Positions 1-5,247 are shown, numbered from the stretch's first letter. The stretch: DNA of 5,761 nucleotides from Sedimenticola sp. (GCA_030590525.1 JAUUYI010000158.1:1-5761), one strand, 5' to 3'. Numbers and translations are program-made. The notes: a model not told the origin generated them from the letters alone.

Positions 1-180
1 GATTTTCGGGGGTGTCGGGCAGGCAGTAACCAAGGGGATTTATCGGCTTCCGGGATTAACCAGACTGGAATCAGGGGTGCCGATTTGGGATCGGTCCGTG
101 GCGATGAAGTCGAAGGATCGTCATGGCACTTACCAAATATTGGTCTCAGCCATAACAATCCACAACTACCGGATCAGGTA
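1..180. other. Region with no supportable gene
   Basis: Two plus-strand frames are open across this stretch, one from base 1 to 279 and one from base 2 to about 349. Both run on antisense through the end of the minus-strand nuclease gene, have no recognisable motif and no convincing ribosome binding site. The minus strand has several stops here. I see no strong intrinsic terminator after the minus-strand stop at 181-183. It could be the tail of a gene lying further left, but nothing identifies one. Confidence 0.4.
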
Positions 181-1029
181 TCAGTTGTTAAGGCCCTCTT
201 CCTCTCTCAGTTTGCGTATGGCTTCCAACCCGAGCCCCGTGGTCTCTGCAATCTCGTTATCCTGCAATTTACCCAATAGCTTGAGGGCTACCTGCAGCTT
301 GCCTTCTTCACGGCCTTCTTCACGGCCCTCTTCACGGCCCTCTTCATGACCTTGTTCCATTCCCAGCTGATAGGAGGGCAGCTTCTGTATATCCACCTGT
401 GTCAACATCTTTTCAACCTCTTTGATAGTCTCCTGCAGTTCCCGGTTCTCCGATAGAATTTCCAGCATGCCGATATAGCGACGGAAACCGCTCTCATCAT
501 CCTTTAACAGCTTTTTCAAGCGTGTCAGTATGTAGTGTACAACATCTTTGGCTGGCCGGTTTTTGAAATCACACAAGATGGCCAGCACCAGGGCATCCGG
601 AGTATCCTGCTTCAAGAGCGCCTCACAATCGATCTGACGCATGTCCAGTATCCGGTAGTGGTAGCGAAGCCCCAGTTCATCGATGCCATCAGGCATGGTG
701 AGCCGCTCCTTGCCGATATAGATCAAGTACTGATGCAGGGGTTCCCCCTTCCAGCTCAGGCGGATATCGGTGTGGTAGCGCAACATGCGCAGGGGTATCT
801 TCGTATCGTTGCTGTTCTGGATCTCGATATGCAGCAGATAGGTGTCATGTGTCTCTGAATCCTGAACCCGGGCCACCAGATCGGCCCGGCGATCTTCGAT
901 GCGCTGCTTTTCTGTCTCCAATAATTCAAGACTCTCCGGATCTATATCCAATTTCAGTAGGATGGTTGCCAGATCTACTGCGATACGTTTGATCGCATCT
1001 TTGCTGATGATGTCTTTCTTGCCCATCAT
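181..1029 (-). CDS. Rpn-family recombination-promoting nuclease / putative transposase (PD-(D/E)XK)
   Basis: The 282-residue product resembles Rpn/YhgA-like proteins, which carry a PD-(D/E)XK nuclease fold and are linked in other bacteria to RecA-independent recombination or phage defence. Visible support, numbered from the ATG at 1029: RRADL with Asp50, then a hydrophobic strand with HIEIQ (Glu69, Gln71), the usual D...ExQ catalytic arrangement; next LRMLRYHTDIRL; then a helical region and a four-copy EEGR/EEGH repeat at about residues 228-243; and finally NEIAETTGLGLEAIRKL (about 258-274), resembling the helix-turn-helix tail common in this family. The frame stays open upstream to 1134, but those 35 codons are translated from a palindromic repeat, so I reject the longer start. 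Adjacent ATGs at 1029 and 1026 are equally possible; neither has a clear Shine-Dalgarno sequence. The gene is divergent from mntA. Nuclease activity is inferred from the motif, and the substrate is unknown. Confidence 0.85.
   Translation of the reverse strand: MMGKKDIISKDAIKRIAVDLATILLKLDIDPESLELLETEKQRIEDRRADLVARVQDSETHDTYLLHIEIQNSNDTKIPLRMLRYHTDIRLSWKGEPLHQYLIYIGKERLTMPDGIDELGLRYHYRILDMRQIDCEALLKQDTPDALVLAILCDFKNRPAKDVVHYILTRLKKLLKDDESGFRRYIGMLEILSENRELQETIKEVEKMLTQVDIQKLPSYQLGMEQGHEEGREEGREEGREEGKLQVALKLLGKLQDNEIAETTGLGLEAIRKLREEEGLNN
304..351 (-). repeat. 12-bp tandem repeat encoding EEGR units
   Basis: Four 12-bp units (304-315, 316-327, 328-339, 340-351) follow the pattern YTCTTCACGGCC; the first two are identical and the fourth diverges (CATGACC). 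On the coding minus strand they give EEGR, EEGR, EEGR and EEGH-type units. Because 12 is a multiple of 3, gain or loss of a unit would keep the reading frame and only change the length of this charged segment. Confidence 0.9.
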
Positions 1030-1079
1030 TGAAGAATAACATGGGCGTCTGGATAGGACATCGCCCCCCTCCTCGACCA

Positions 1080-1127
1080 TTCGTGGAACCCCACGGTGCG
1101 CACGGCTACCGCCGCGCACCCTACGAA
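1080..1127. repeat. Extragenic palindromic repeat (GGTGCGC type)
   Basis: Outer arms TTCGT (1080-1084) and ACGAA (1123-1127) surround inner arms GGTGCGC (1095-1101) and GCGCACC (1114-1120). Ten bases of the left arm are replaced by two in the right arm, so the palindrome is imperfect. It lies between the divergent nuclease and mntA genes, and the nuclease frame reads through it only by chance. The 13-mer AGCCGTGCGCACC from its minus strand (1107-1095) also occurs on the plus strand at 5617-5629, which suggests a dispersed family. Confidence 0.75.
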
Positions 1128-1173
1128 ACTTCAATCTTCAGATAGTTATGACGCCACCTTTTAACAGCTGGTG

Positions 1174-1179
1174 TATAAT
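1174..1179 (+). promoter_or_regulatory. Candidate -10 box for mntA-hepT (leaderless)
   Basis: A perfect TATAAT lies at 1174-1179. No good -35 box is found 16-18 bases upstream (ACGCCA at 1151-1156 is poor). Initiation about 7 bases downstream would start the transcript at about 1186-1187, directly at the mntA ATG, so the message would be leaderless. No Shine-Dalgarno sequence precedes that ATG, which fits. This is a sequence inference only. Confidence 0.45.
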
Positions 1180-1186
1180 TTTCAGC

Positions 1187-1594
1187 ATGTCCGCCGTTCA
1201 CATAGCCCAACGACTTCGCGCGTTTTTTGATTCTCATCACGATGAGATGGTGTGTGCCTACCTGTATGGAAGTCAGGCGCGAAACCAGTCCAACCGTCAC
1301 AGCGATGTTGACATCGCCATCCTCTTGAAGAAAATGCCGCCACCCACCCTGGACGGAATCGGGCTCGATCTCGCTGCGAAGATCGAAGCGACGATTGGAA
1401 AACCGGTCGATCTGGTCATTCTCAACCGAGCCCCGGCAGACCTCATTCACCGGATACTGCGGGATGGAATCCTGCTCTACGAGGGCGATCCATCCGCCCG
1501 AATCCGCTTCGAGGTAAGGCGCCGTGGAGAGTATTTTGACCTGCTTCCTTATCTCCGCCAGTACCGAAGGTCCAATCGGGAGCAACCGGTGTGA
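1187..1594 (+). CDS. mntA: MntA-type nucleotidyltransferase antitoxin
   Basis: A 135-residue minimal nucleotidyltransferase. The family signature is present: GSQAR at residues 28-32, then SDVDIA at 39-44 giving Asp40 and Asp42 for metal binding, and a third acidic strand VDLVIL with Asp75. In the characterised MntA/HepT system this antitoxin neutralises its partner by adding AMP to a toxin tyrosine, using ATP; it acts in the cytoplasm. The length fits the family. The frame opens upstream at an ATG at 1148, but I choose 1187 because a perfect -10 box at 1174-1179 would place the transcription start there, and the 13 extra residues do not look like family sequence. The stop TGA overlaps the hepT GTG start in a GTGA, so the two are almost certainly co-translated. 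All catalytic residues I can check are intact. Confidence 0.9.
   Translation: MSAVHIAQRLRAFFDSHHDEMVCAYLYGSQARNQSNRHSDVDIAILLKKMPPPTLDGIGLDLAAKIEATIGKPVDLVILNRAPADLIHRILRDGILLYEGDPSARIRFEVRRRGEYFDLLPYLRQYRRSNREQPV
1578..1582 (+). promoter_or_regulatory. Ribosome binding site for hepT
   Basis: GGGAG lies 8 bases before the GTG at 1591. It supports the GTG start that overlaps the mntA stop, rather than a later start inside the frame. Confidence 0.6.
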
Positions 1595-2004
1595 CGGATA
1601 GAGACCTGATCGAAAAGAGACTGGCATTCATCGAGACCTGCGTGTACCAGCTGCGGGAACTCGCCCATCCGGAACAGATCGAACACGACATCCGGGAGGA
1701 GCGCTTCACAGCTCACACATTGCAGATCGCCATCCAGGCGAGCCTGGATATCGCCTCCCATATCGTTTCCGATCGGCGATTAGGGGAGCCAGAGACAAAC
1801 CGGGAGTTGTTCGATCTGCTCCGTACAGATCAGTGGTTATCGCTGGAACTGGCGAATACCATGCGCAAAATGGCGGGATTCCGAAACATCGTAGTACACG
1901 GCTACCAGCACATGGAACCGCTGATACTCCGCGATATTATCGAGAACCGGCTGGGCGATCTCCTCGCCTTCACTGCTGCCATCAGGGTACGACTGGAAGG
2001 GTGA
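1591..2004 (+). CDS. hepT: HepT-type HEPN ribonuclease toxin
   Basis: A 137-residue all-helical protein of the HEPN/DUF86 family. The HEPN ribonuclease motif is intact: Arg98 and His103 in RNIVVHGY, followed by Tyr105, giving R-x4-H-x-Y. In characterised HepT toxins the dimer brings two such motifs together to cleave RNA, and the tyrosine after the histidine is the residue that MntA AMPylates, which blocks activity. That chemistry is known for the family and inferred here. Start: GTG at 1591 with GGGAG 8 bases upstream, overlapping the mntA stop by 4 bases. Length is typical, with no frameshift or lost key residue, so the pair looks functional. No clear intrinsic terminator follows; a run of nine G begins 6 bases after the stop, then a large repeat element. 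Confidence 0.92.
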   Translation: MTDRDLIEKRLAFIETCVYQLRELAHPEQIEHDIREERFTAHTLQIAIQASLDIASHIVSDRRLGEPETNRELFDLLRTDQWLSLELANTMRKMAGFRNIVVHGYQHMEPLILRDIIENRLGDLLAFTAAIRVRLEG

Positions 2005-2010
2005 CAGAGA

Positions 2011-2019
2011 GGGGGGGGG
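2011..2019 (+). repeat. Homopolymeric run of nine G
   Basis: Nine consecutive G bases, followed by TAGGGG, begin 6 bases after the hepT stop codon. The run is outside any coding frame, so slippage would not change a protein. Its strand-specific G-richness just downstream of the toxin message is the only notable property. Confidence 0.9.
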
Positions 2020-2026
2020 TAGGGGA

Positions 2027-2124
2027 CGCATTCCCGTTTTCCGGATGATGCTCTTGCAGAGGTTTCCGTTAAACAACGCAGCCCCGAAGGGGCATAACAT
2101 ACCAGCCCAGGGCAACGCCCTGGG
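2027..2124 (-). repeat. Inverted partial copy of the 181-bp unit's right end
   Basis: Bases 2097-2124 are the exact 28-bp reverse complement of 2240-2267 and of 2421-2448. Further left, GCCCCGAAGGGGC (2081-2093) corresponds to the reverse complement of the hairpin GCCCTTTCAGGGC (2271-2283), and the outer end matches the 3' end of the second unit. About 25 additional bases around 2049-2074 have no counterpart in the direct units. Confidence 0.75.
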
Positions 2125-2305
2125 AATTGCCATAATCCAGCAATGAGCCCTGTAAGGGCGACACATGAACAGAGCACCAGACTGCACTGAGCGCCCCATG
2201 TGGCGCCCTTACAGGGCTAGTTTGGGCACGGTTCCCCAACCCAGGGCGTTGCCCTGGGCTGGTATGTGCGGCCCTTTCAGGGCTATTCGACGACCCGGAA
2301 AACAG
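2125..2305 (+). repeat. 181-bp tandem unit, copy 1
   Basis: This copy differs from the adjacent copy at 6 of 181 positions by my count, with no length change. It contains a long stem with arms at 2146-2167 and 2197-2218 (22 bp, one mismatch, 29-base loop). It also has a perfect 8-bp hairpin CCCAGGGC-GTT-GCCCTGGG at 2240-2258 and a 5-bp hairpin GCCCT-TTC-AGGGC at 2271-2283. No gene is accepted within it. Confidence 0.9.
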
Positions 2306-2486
2306 AATTGCCATAATCCAGCAATGAGCCCTGTAAGGACGACACATGAACGGAGCACCAGACTGCACTGAGCGCCCCATGTGGCGCCCTTACAGGGCTG
2401 GTTTGGGCATTGTTCCCCAACCCAGGGCGTTGCCCTGGGCTGGTATGTGCGGCCCTTTCAGGGCTGTTCGACGACCCGGAAAACAG
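2306..2486 (+). repeat. 181-bp tandem unit, copy 2
   Basis: Direct repeat of 2125-2305. The same structures recur at +181: the long stem arms at 2327-2348 and 2378-2399, the 8-bp hairpin at 2421-2439 and the small hairpin at 2452-2464. One substitution (GGGCG to GGACG) falls in the left arm of the long stem and slightly weakens it; most other differences fall in the spacers. Confidence 0.9.
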
Positions 2487-2536
2487 GAATGCGCCCGGGT
2501 TGGGGGATCTGTTACCCAACTGATGTGATCAAATCA

Positions 2537-2564
2537 ATCCGTGTTTTATCCGCGTTAATCCGCG
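2537..2564 (+). repeat. Iterated ATCCGYG motif
   Basis: ATCCGTG (2537-2543), ATCCGCG (2548-2554) and ATCCGCG (2558-2564) occur at spacings of 11 and 10 bases, followed by a T-run at 2569-2575. It resembles dispersed extragenic repeats seen in various proteobacterial genomes; that recognition is from memory. The near-helical spacing would also fit a protein-binding array, but nothing else supports that. Confidence 0.5.
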
Positions 2565-2630
2565 GCTGTTTTTTTGTTCGTGAACGCATACCTCAAGGGA
2601 GAGGGAATTCAGGCGTTTTGCCAGCGCCCC

Positions 2631-2648
2631 TTATGTCTCTTATGTCTC
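2631..2648. repeat. 9-bp tandem duplication over a stop codon
   Basis: TTATGTCTC occurs twice in tandem (2631-2639, 2640-2648). On the minus strand this duplicates the final codons of the membrane-protein gene (GAG ACA TAA), leaving a second in-frame TAA 9 bases beyond the first. Confidence 0.85.
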
Positions 2649-4964
2649 ATACAACCCGAAAGAGACCACCGCAAAAAAGAGCAGCGTAATCCTCGGGGCA
2701 TCGAGGGGGCTGTCAAACAATCCGGTTGCAGCCAACCCGATGATTGCCACGACGACAGCGGCTGCGGCGGGCTGTCCTGACTGCCAGGCCGGCCCGGAGA
2801 GGTAGATCAAAAGCGCCAACATCAACAGCGTGAGAAGGGTCACACCCAGCCAGCCTTGTTCAAACAGGGCGGATACCCAGAGGTTCTTGACATGCCAGGG
2901 AAGGTGCGCGTGGGTCTTGAAGAACCAGTAGTCCCCGCCGCTGCTGAAGGATCCGTTGCTCAGCAACTCATTGCCCTGGGCGTCCCGCAGGCTGACATTG
3001 TCCACGTCTACGGTGGCCTGCTTATTGGGGTTATAAAGAAACAGCTCAACCGGCCGTCGACTCAGCCAATTGCCGGTACCAACATCGCCGCTGTTGAATT
3101 CCGTATTCAAGTGATGCCACTGATCGTCGCCACCGTCGAAGCGCTGGGATGACCAGCGGCAGCGATGGGAATTCAGCAGGTGCTTTTCACACACAGGGAT
3201 GCTGATCGTGAGATTCGTTTGCTGGCTCTTTACATCCAGGGCCAACCTGTAGCCGCTGTGACCGGTGACCGGCACCTTCTGGGCCAGATAGAGTGTTTTA
3301 CCTGGCTGCAGCCTGAGATAGGTGTTGTCGCCCTGTTGTTCAAAATGATACCGGCCCGGGGCTTCACTCCCCGGGTGCCAATCCAGGTAAGCGGCAGGAA
3401 AGCGCCCGAAACCCATGCCCAGCGTCTGGTCGACAACCCCATCATCCATCATCCCCACGGCTTCGCTCCAGTGGTCCAGCCGGATTGCAGTGTCCCGCTC
3501 CACACTGGCCAGCCGCTTCTGAAAAAAAGCGCCCTGCGTTCCCAGATAGAGCAGCGGCCCCGCGACGGCCACGACCAGCAGGCCCGCATAGAGAGCCGTC
3601 AGCCCCCTCCTCCCCCGGGACCGGGTAAGCCCCTTGAGCCAGAACAGGATCAACAGCGCCATCTCCATGATCAGCACGACAAAAGTGGTGCGTGTCACCG
3701 TAGAGATCACCAGATAGACGGCCAGAAAAAAAAGAGCCACCCCCCCCAGCAACACCAGGGGCCTGCCACGGCGGACCACCCAATACCCTATAAAAGGCAC
3801 CAGCAGGGCCAGATAGGCATCCAGATGGGCTCCCCCGGTGTGCATGGTGGAAAAGGTGGCCGTAATGCGATACGGGACAGAAAAATCCAGTAGGTCGGCA
3901 AACTGCCAGCGTTCCCGCATACCCACCAGGGCAACCACAATAAACCCCGACAGCAGGCCAGGCACGAACAGGCGCTCCATCAGCCTGGACCCCCTCGGCA
4001 ACGTCCAGCGCACGAACCCGAGGAAGAGAAACCCCCAAAGGAACCCTTTGCCCACATTCCAGCTGTTGAACTGGCTGAAATAATTATCGAAGCTGTTGAT
4101 AGCGAGCACGGGAAAGGGCAAGAGCCCTATGAAAAAAGCCGCGATGCAGACGACCGCATAGCCTCCCAGCAGCAGCGCGATCGGCCTTGGTGCCAGGGGG
4201 CGGTTAGCCGGGTGAACACCATGGACTAGCGCCCCTGCGAGCGTAACGAGCATGACCAGGTCGAACTCGTCGAGAGAGAGGCGCCCGGTCCATGGCGCCA
4301 GATTGAGCACCGGCAACAGCGCGGGTAACGCAAACAACCAGGCATGACGAAAACGCAGCAGGATGAGGAAATAGATGAGCAACCCGGCACCTAGTGCAAT
4401 CTGCCAGCGGGAAAAACCCCAGACAGCCCAGCCGACCAGCCCCAGAACCGCTACCACCAGGGGTAATCGCAGCCAGATGCCTCGCGCGGAGAACGGCCTG
4501 GATACCCCGGGCCCTGCCGGCGGAGAATGCTCCGGCGGCGATAAATGCTCTGGCGGCGACGCGGGCTCTGGCGGCGACACGGGCTCAGGCAGCTTCTCTT
4601 GCATGCGCGCGCCAATCCACAACCCGACCCAGGTGCCAATCAACGCATAAACGGCCTCCAGGTAATCCAGGAGTTCAAGCCCGGCACCGGAAAGCGGCGC
4701 CACGATCAGAAAAGTGAAGAGAGCGGACAGCAGCCAGCGCTGCAGCGTTACTGCCCTTCCCGCCACGGCGAAGATAAACCCCAACGGCACCCACAGGATG
4801 GAGCTCTTGACCAGGTAATAAAACGCATTTCCCATCCCACCCGAGGGCGCGGGAGGGAGTTCCCCAACCCAGGATAACCCGATGCTGAAAGACAACACCC
4901 AGAATAGCGCGGTGATTCCCAGGGGGAGTAATAATTGCTGCACTGTTTTTCGGTTATTGGGCAT
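2640..4964 (-). CDS. Wzy/WaaL-superfamily O-antigen polymerase/ligase-like membrane protein with inserted periplasmic domain
   Basis: A 774-residue polytopic inner-membrane protein. Numbered from the ATG at 4964: about four helices at 9-119, ending in LDYLEAVYALIGTWVGLWIG, which resembles VanZ (weak); a proline-rich SPPE linker at 124-156; about eleven helices from 163 to 475; a large loop at 476-693; and three C-terminal helices. The loop holds the superfamily hallmarks: an RxxxW-type motif (Arg495, Trp499) followed by LGMGFGRF, and later His685/His687/His691 just before NLWVSALFEQGWLGV, comparable with the ligase/polymerase H...E.G.lG motif. Between them (about 538-676) sits a beta-rich segment ending in VDVDNVSL and LLSNGSF, like CBM4/9-type jelly rolls. 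Family members move undecaprenyl-linked glycan onto an acceptor or growing chain in the periplasm; the acceptor here is unknown. A TTG at 4991 would add 9 residues; ATG is preferred, although only a weak AAGAAA precedes it. No glycan genes adjoin it in the window. Confidence 0.82.
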   Translation of the reverse strand: MPNNRKTVQQLLLPLGITALFWVLSFSIGLSWVGELPPAPSGGMGNAFYYLVKSSILWVPLGFIFAVAGRAVTLQRWLLSALFTFLIVAPLSGAGLELLDYLEAVYALIGTWVGLWIGARMQEKLPEPVSPPEPASPPEHLSPPEHSPPAGPGVSRPFSARGIWLRLPLVVAVLGLVGWAVWGFSRWQIALGAGLLIYFLILLRFRHAWLFALPALLPVLNLAPWTGRLSLDEFDLVMLVTLAGALVHGVHPANRPLAPRPIALLLGGYAVVCIAAFFIGLLPFPVLAINSFDNYFSQFNSWNVGKGFLWGFLFLGFVRWTLPRGSRLMERLFVPGLLSGFIVVALVGMRERWQFADLLDFSVPYRITATFSTMHTGGAHLDAYLALLVPFIGYWVVRRGRPLVLLGGVALFFLAVYLVISTVTRTTFVVLIMEMALLILFWLKGLTRSRGRRGLTALYAGLLVVAVAGPLLYLGTQGAFFQKRLASVERDTAIRLDHWSEAVGMMDDGVVDQTLGMGFGRFPAAYLDWHPGSEAPGRYHFEQQGDNTYLRLQPGKTLYLAQKVPVTGHSGYRLALDVKSQQTNLTISIPVCEKHLLNSHRCRWSSQRFDGGDDQWHHLNTEFNSGDVGTGNWLSRRPVELFLYNPNKQATVDVDNVSLRDAQGNELLSNGSFSSGGDYWFFKTHAHLPWHVKNLWVSALFEQGWLGVTLLTLLMLALLIYLSGPAWQSGQPAAAAVVVAIIGLAATGLFDSPLDAPRITLLFFAVVSFGLYET
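4519..4593 (-). repeat. Approximate 18-bp tandem repeat encoding an SPPE linker
   Basis: GGCGGCGA-like anchors start at 4519, 4534, 4552, 4570 and 4588, a spacing of 15 then 18, 18, 18. On the coding strand they give PVSPPE, PASPPE, HLSPPE and HSPPAG. This is the proline-rich linker between the N-terminal helices and the polymerase core. Unit loss or gain would keep the frame. Confidence 0.85.
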
Positions 4965-4983
4965 TTTTCTTAGTTGGCATGTA

Positions 4984-5011
4984 GTTATCAACGATCATCG
5001 TAACTGCTCAA
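4984..5011 (-). promoter_or_regulatory. Weak candidate promoter for the membrane-protein gene
   Basis: On the minus strand, TTGAGC (5011-5006) and GATAAC (4989-4984), each matching the sigma-70 consensus at 4 of 6 positions, are 16 bases apart. They would start transcription about 12-14 bases before the ATG at 4964. Part of it lies in the left arm of the nested palindrome. Matches of this quality are common by chance. Confidence 0.25.
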
Positions 5012-5157
5012 TAACCCCGTGCGACTCTATAGAGCCCATGTAGGATGTGGTGAGGCACGAACCGCATCAGTTGGGGAATTCGCGAATGATGCGGTTCGCA
5101 AGCTCACCACATCCTACACACTATGCCCCGGCTTTTTGAGTAGTTACCGATCATCGA
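4992..5157. repeat. 166-bp nested palindromic element
   Basis: There are three concentric inverted repeats. The outer arms 4992-5010 and 5138-5157 match at 17 of 20 positions with one gap. The middle arms TGTAGGATGTGGTGAG (5039-5054) and its exact reverse complement (5103-5118) match over 16 bp. The inner arms CGAACCGCATCA (5058-5069) and TGATGCGGTTCG (5087-5098) match over 12 bp. The centre is a TTCGCGAA palindrome (5079-5086). No coding frame is credible. It is the kind of element dispersed in many gammaproteobacterial genomes, here between the membrane-protein gene and the mazE operon. Confidence 0.85.
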
Positions 5158-5199
5158 TGACTGCACTACCACCCGGTCCCTGAGCACTGATCGAACCCC

Positions 5200-5228
5200 T
5201 TGCCCCCGATGAATCCGTTAATCATACT
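5200..5228 (+). promoter_or_regulatory. Candidate promoter for mazE/mazF
   Basis: TTGCCC (5200-5205) and CATACT (5223-5228) are 17 bases apart, each matching consensus at 4 of 6 positions. They would start transcription near 5235, about 23 bases before the mazE ATG. This is moderate sequence support only. Confidence 0.35.
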
Positions 5229-5234
5229 TGAACG

Positions 5235-5247
5235 AATAATACTTATT
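5235..5247 (+). promoter_or_regulatory. Candidate operator palindrome
   Basis: AATAA-TAC-TTATT is a perfect short palindrome sitting just after the candidate -10 box and immediately before the Shine-Dalgarno sequence. Ribbon-helix-helix antitoxins usually repress their own operon at such sites, so it is a plausible MazE operator. The assignment is inferred. Confidence 0.35.

Larger units (their letters stand above)
2027..2493. repeat. Composite repeat element with 18-bp terminal inverted repeats
   Basis: The left end CGCATTCCCGTTTTCCGG (2027-2044) and the right end CCGGAAAACAGGAATGCG (2476-2493) are inverted copies matching at 17 of 18 positions. Between them lie an inverted half-copy (2027-2124) and two direct 181-bp units. 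It encodes no transposase, so it would be non-autonomous if mobile. I see no clear target-site duplication. The arrangement could equally result from successive insertions or recombination among copies of a dispersed repeat. Confidence 0.7.
2005..2639. other. Non-coding, repeat-filled intergenic region
   Basis: These 635 bases between hepT and the convergent membrane-protein gene hold no gene I accept. Open frames of 60-120 codons occur on both strands, but they are translations of palindromic repeats and recur because the underlying DNA is duplicated. The content is a G9 run, a composite inverted/tandem repeat element at 2027-2493, an iterated ATCCGYG motif near 2540 and a 9-bp tandem repeat over the downstream stop codon. 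Confidence 0.8.

Noticed and set aside
77..349. 90-codon plus-strand open frame at the left edge
   Set aside because: Most of it is antisense to the Rpn-like gene, and its Ser/Arg/Pro repeats are simply the complement of the 12-bp EEGR repeat.
1030..1134. N-terminal extension of 35 codons on the Rpn-like gene
   Set aside because: These codons are translated from the palindromic repeat at 1080-1127 and are arginine/glycine-rich without family resemblance. The family-like sequence begins at the paired ATGs at 1029 and 1026.
1121..1627. 168-codon minus-strand open frame antisense to mntA
   Set aside because: It is the complement of a strongly supported nucleotidyltransferase gene and shows no motif of its own.
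2069..2380. Open frames of 60-120 codons on both strands inside the repeat block, including RALPWAG-type peptides
   Set aside because: They are translations of hairpin repeats, recur because the DNA is duplicated, and lack start signals. Such peptides are a common false annotation.
2125..2486. Possible CRISPR array
   Set aside because: The repeat unit is 181 bp and there are no unique spacers between the copies, so it is a plain tandem duplication.
3165..3893. 242-codon plus-strand open frame antisense to the membrane-protein gene
   Set aside because: It is rich in Gln, His, Pro and Arg, as expected from the complement of a hydrophobic gene. It has no domain signature, and the opposite strand has clear transmembrane and family motifs.
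3442..4038. 198-codon minus-strand open frame in another frame of the membrane-protein gene
   Set aside because: It is a shifted-frame shadow, rich in Gly, Ala and Pro, fully inside the accepted gene.
4965..4991. TTG start adding 9 residues to the membrane protein
   Set aside because: There is no Shine-Dalgarno sequence before the TTG, and the ATG at 4964 is the better codon with a purine-rich AAGAAA ahead of it.
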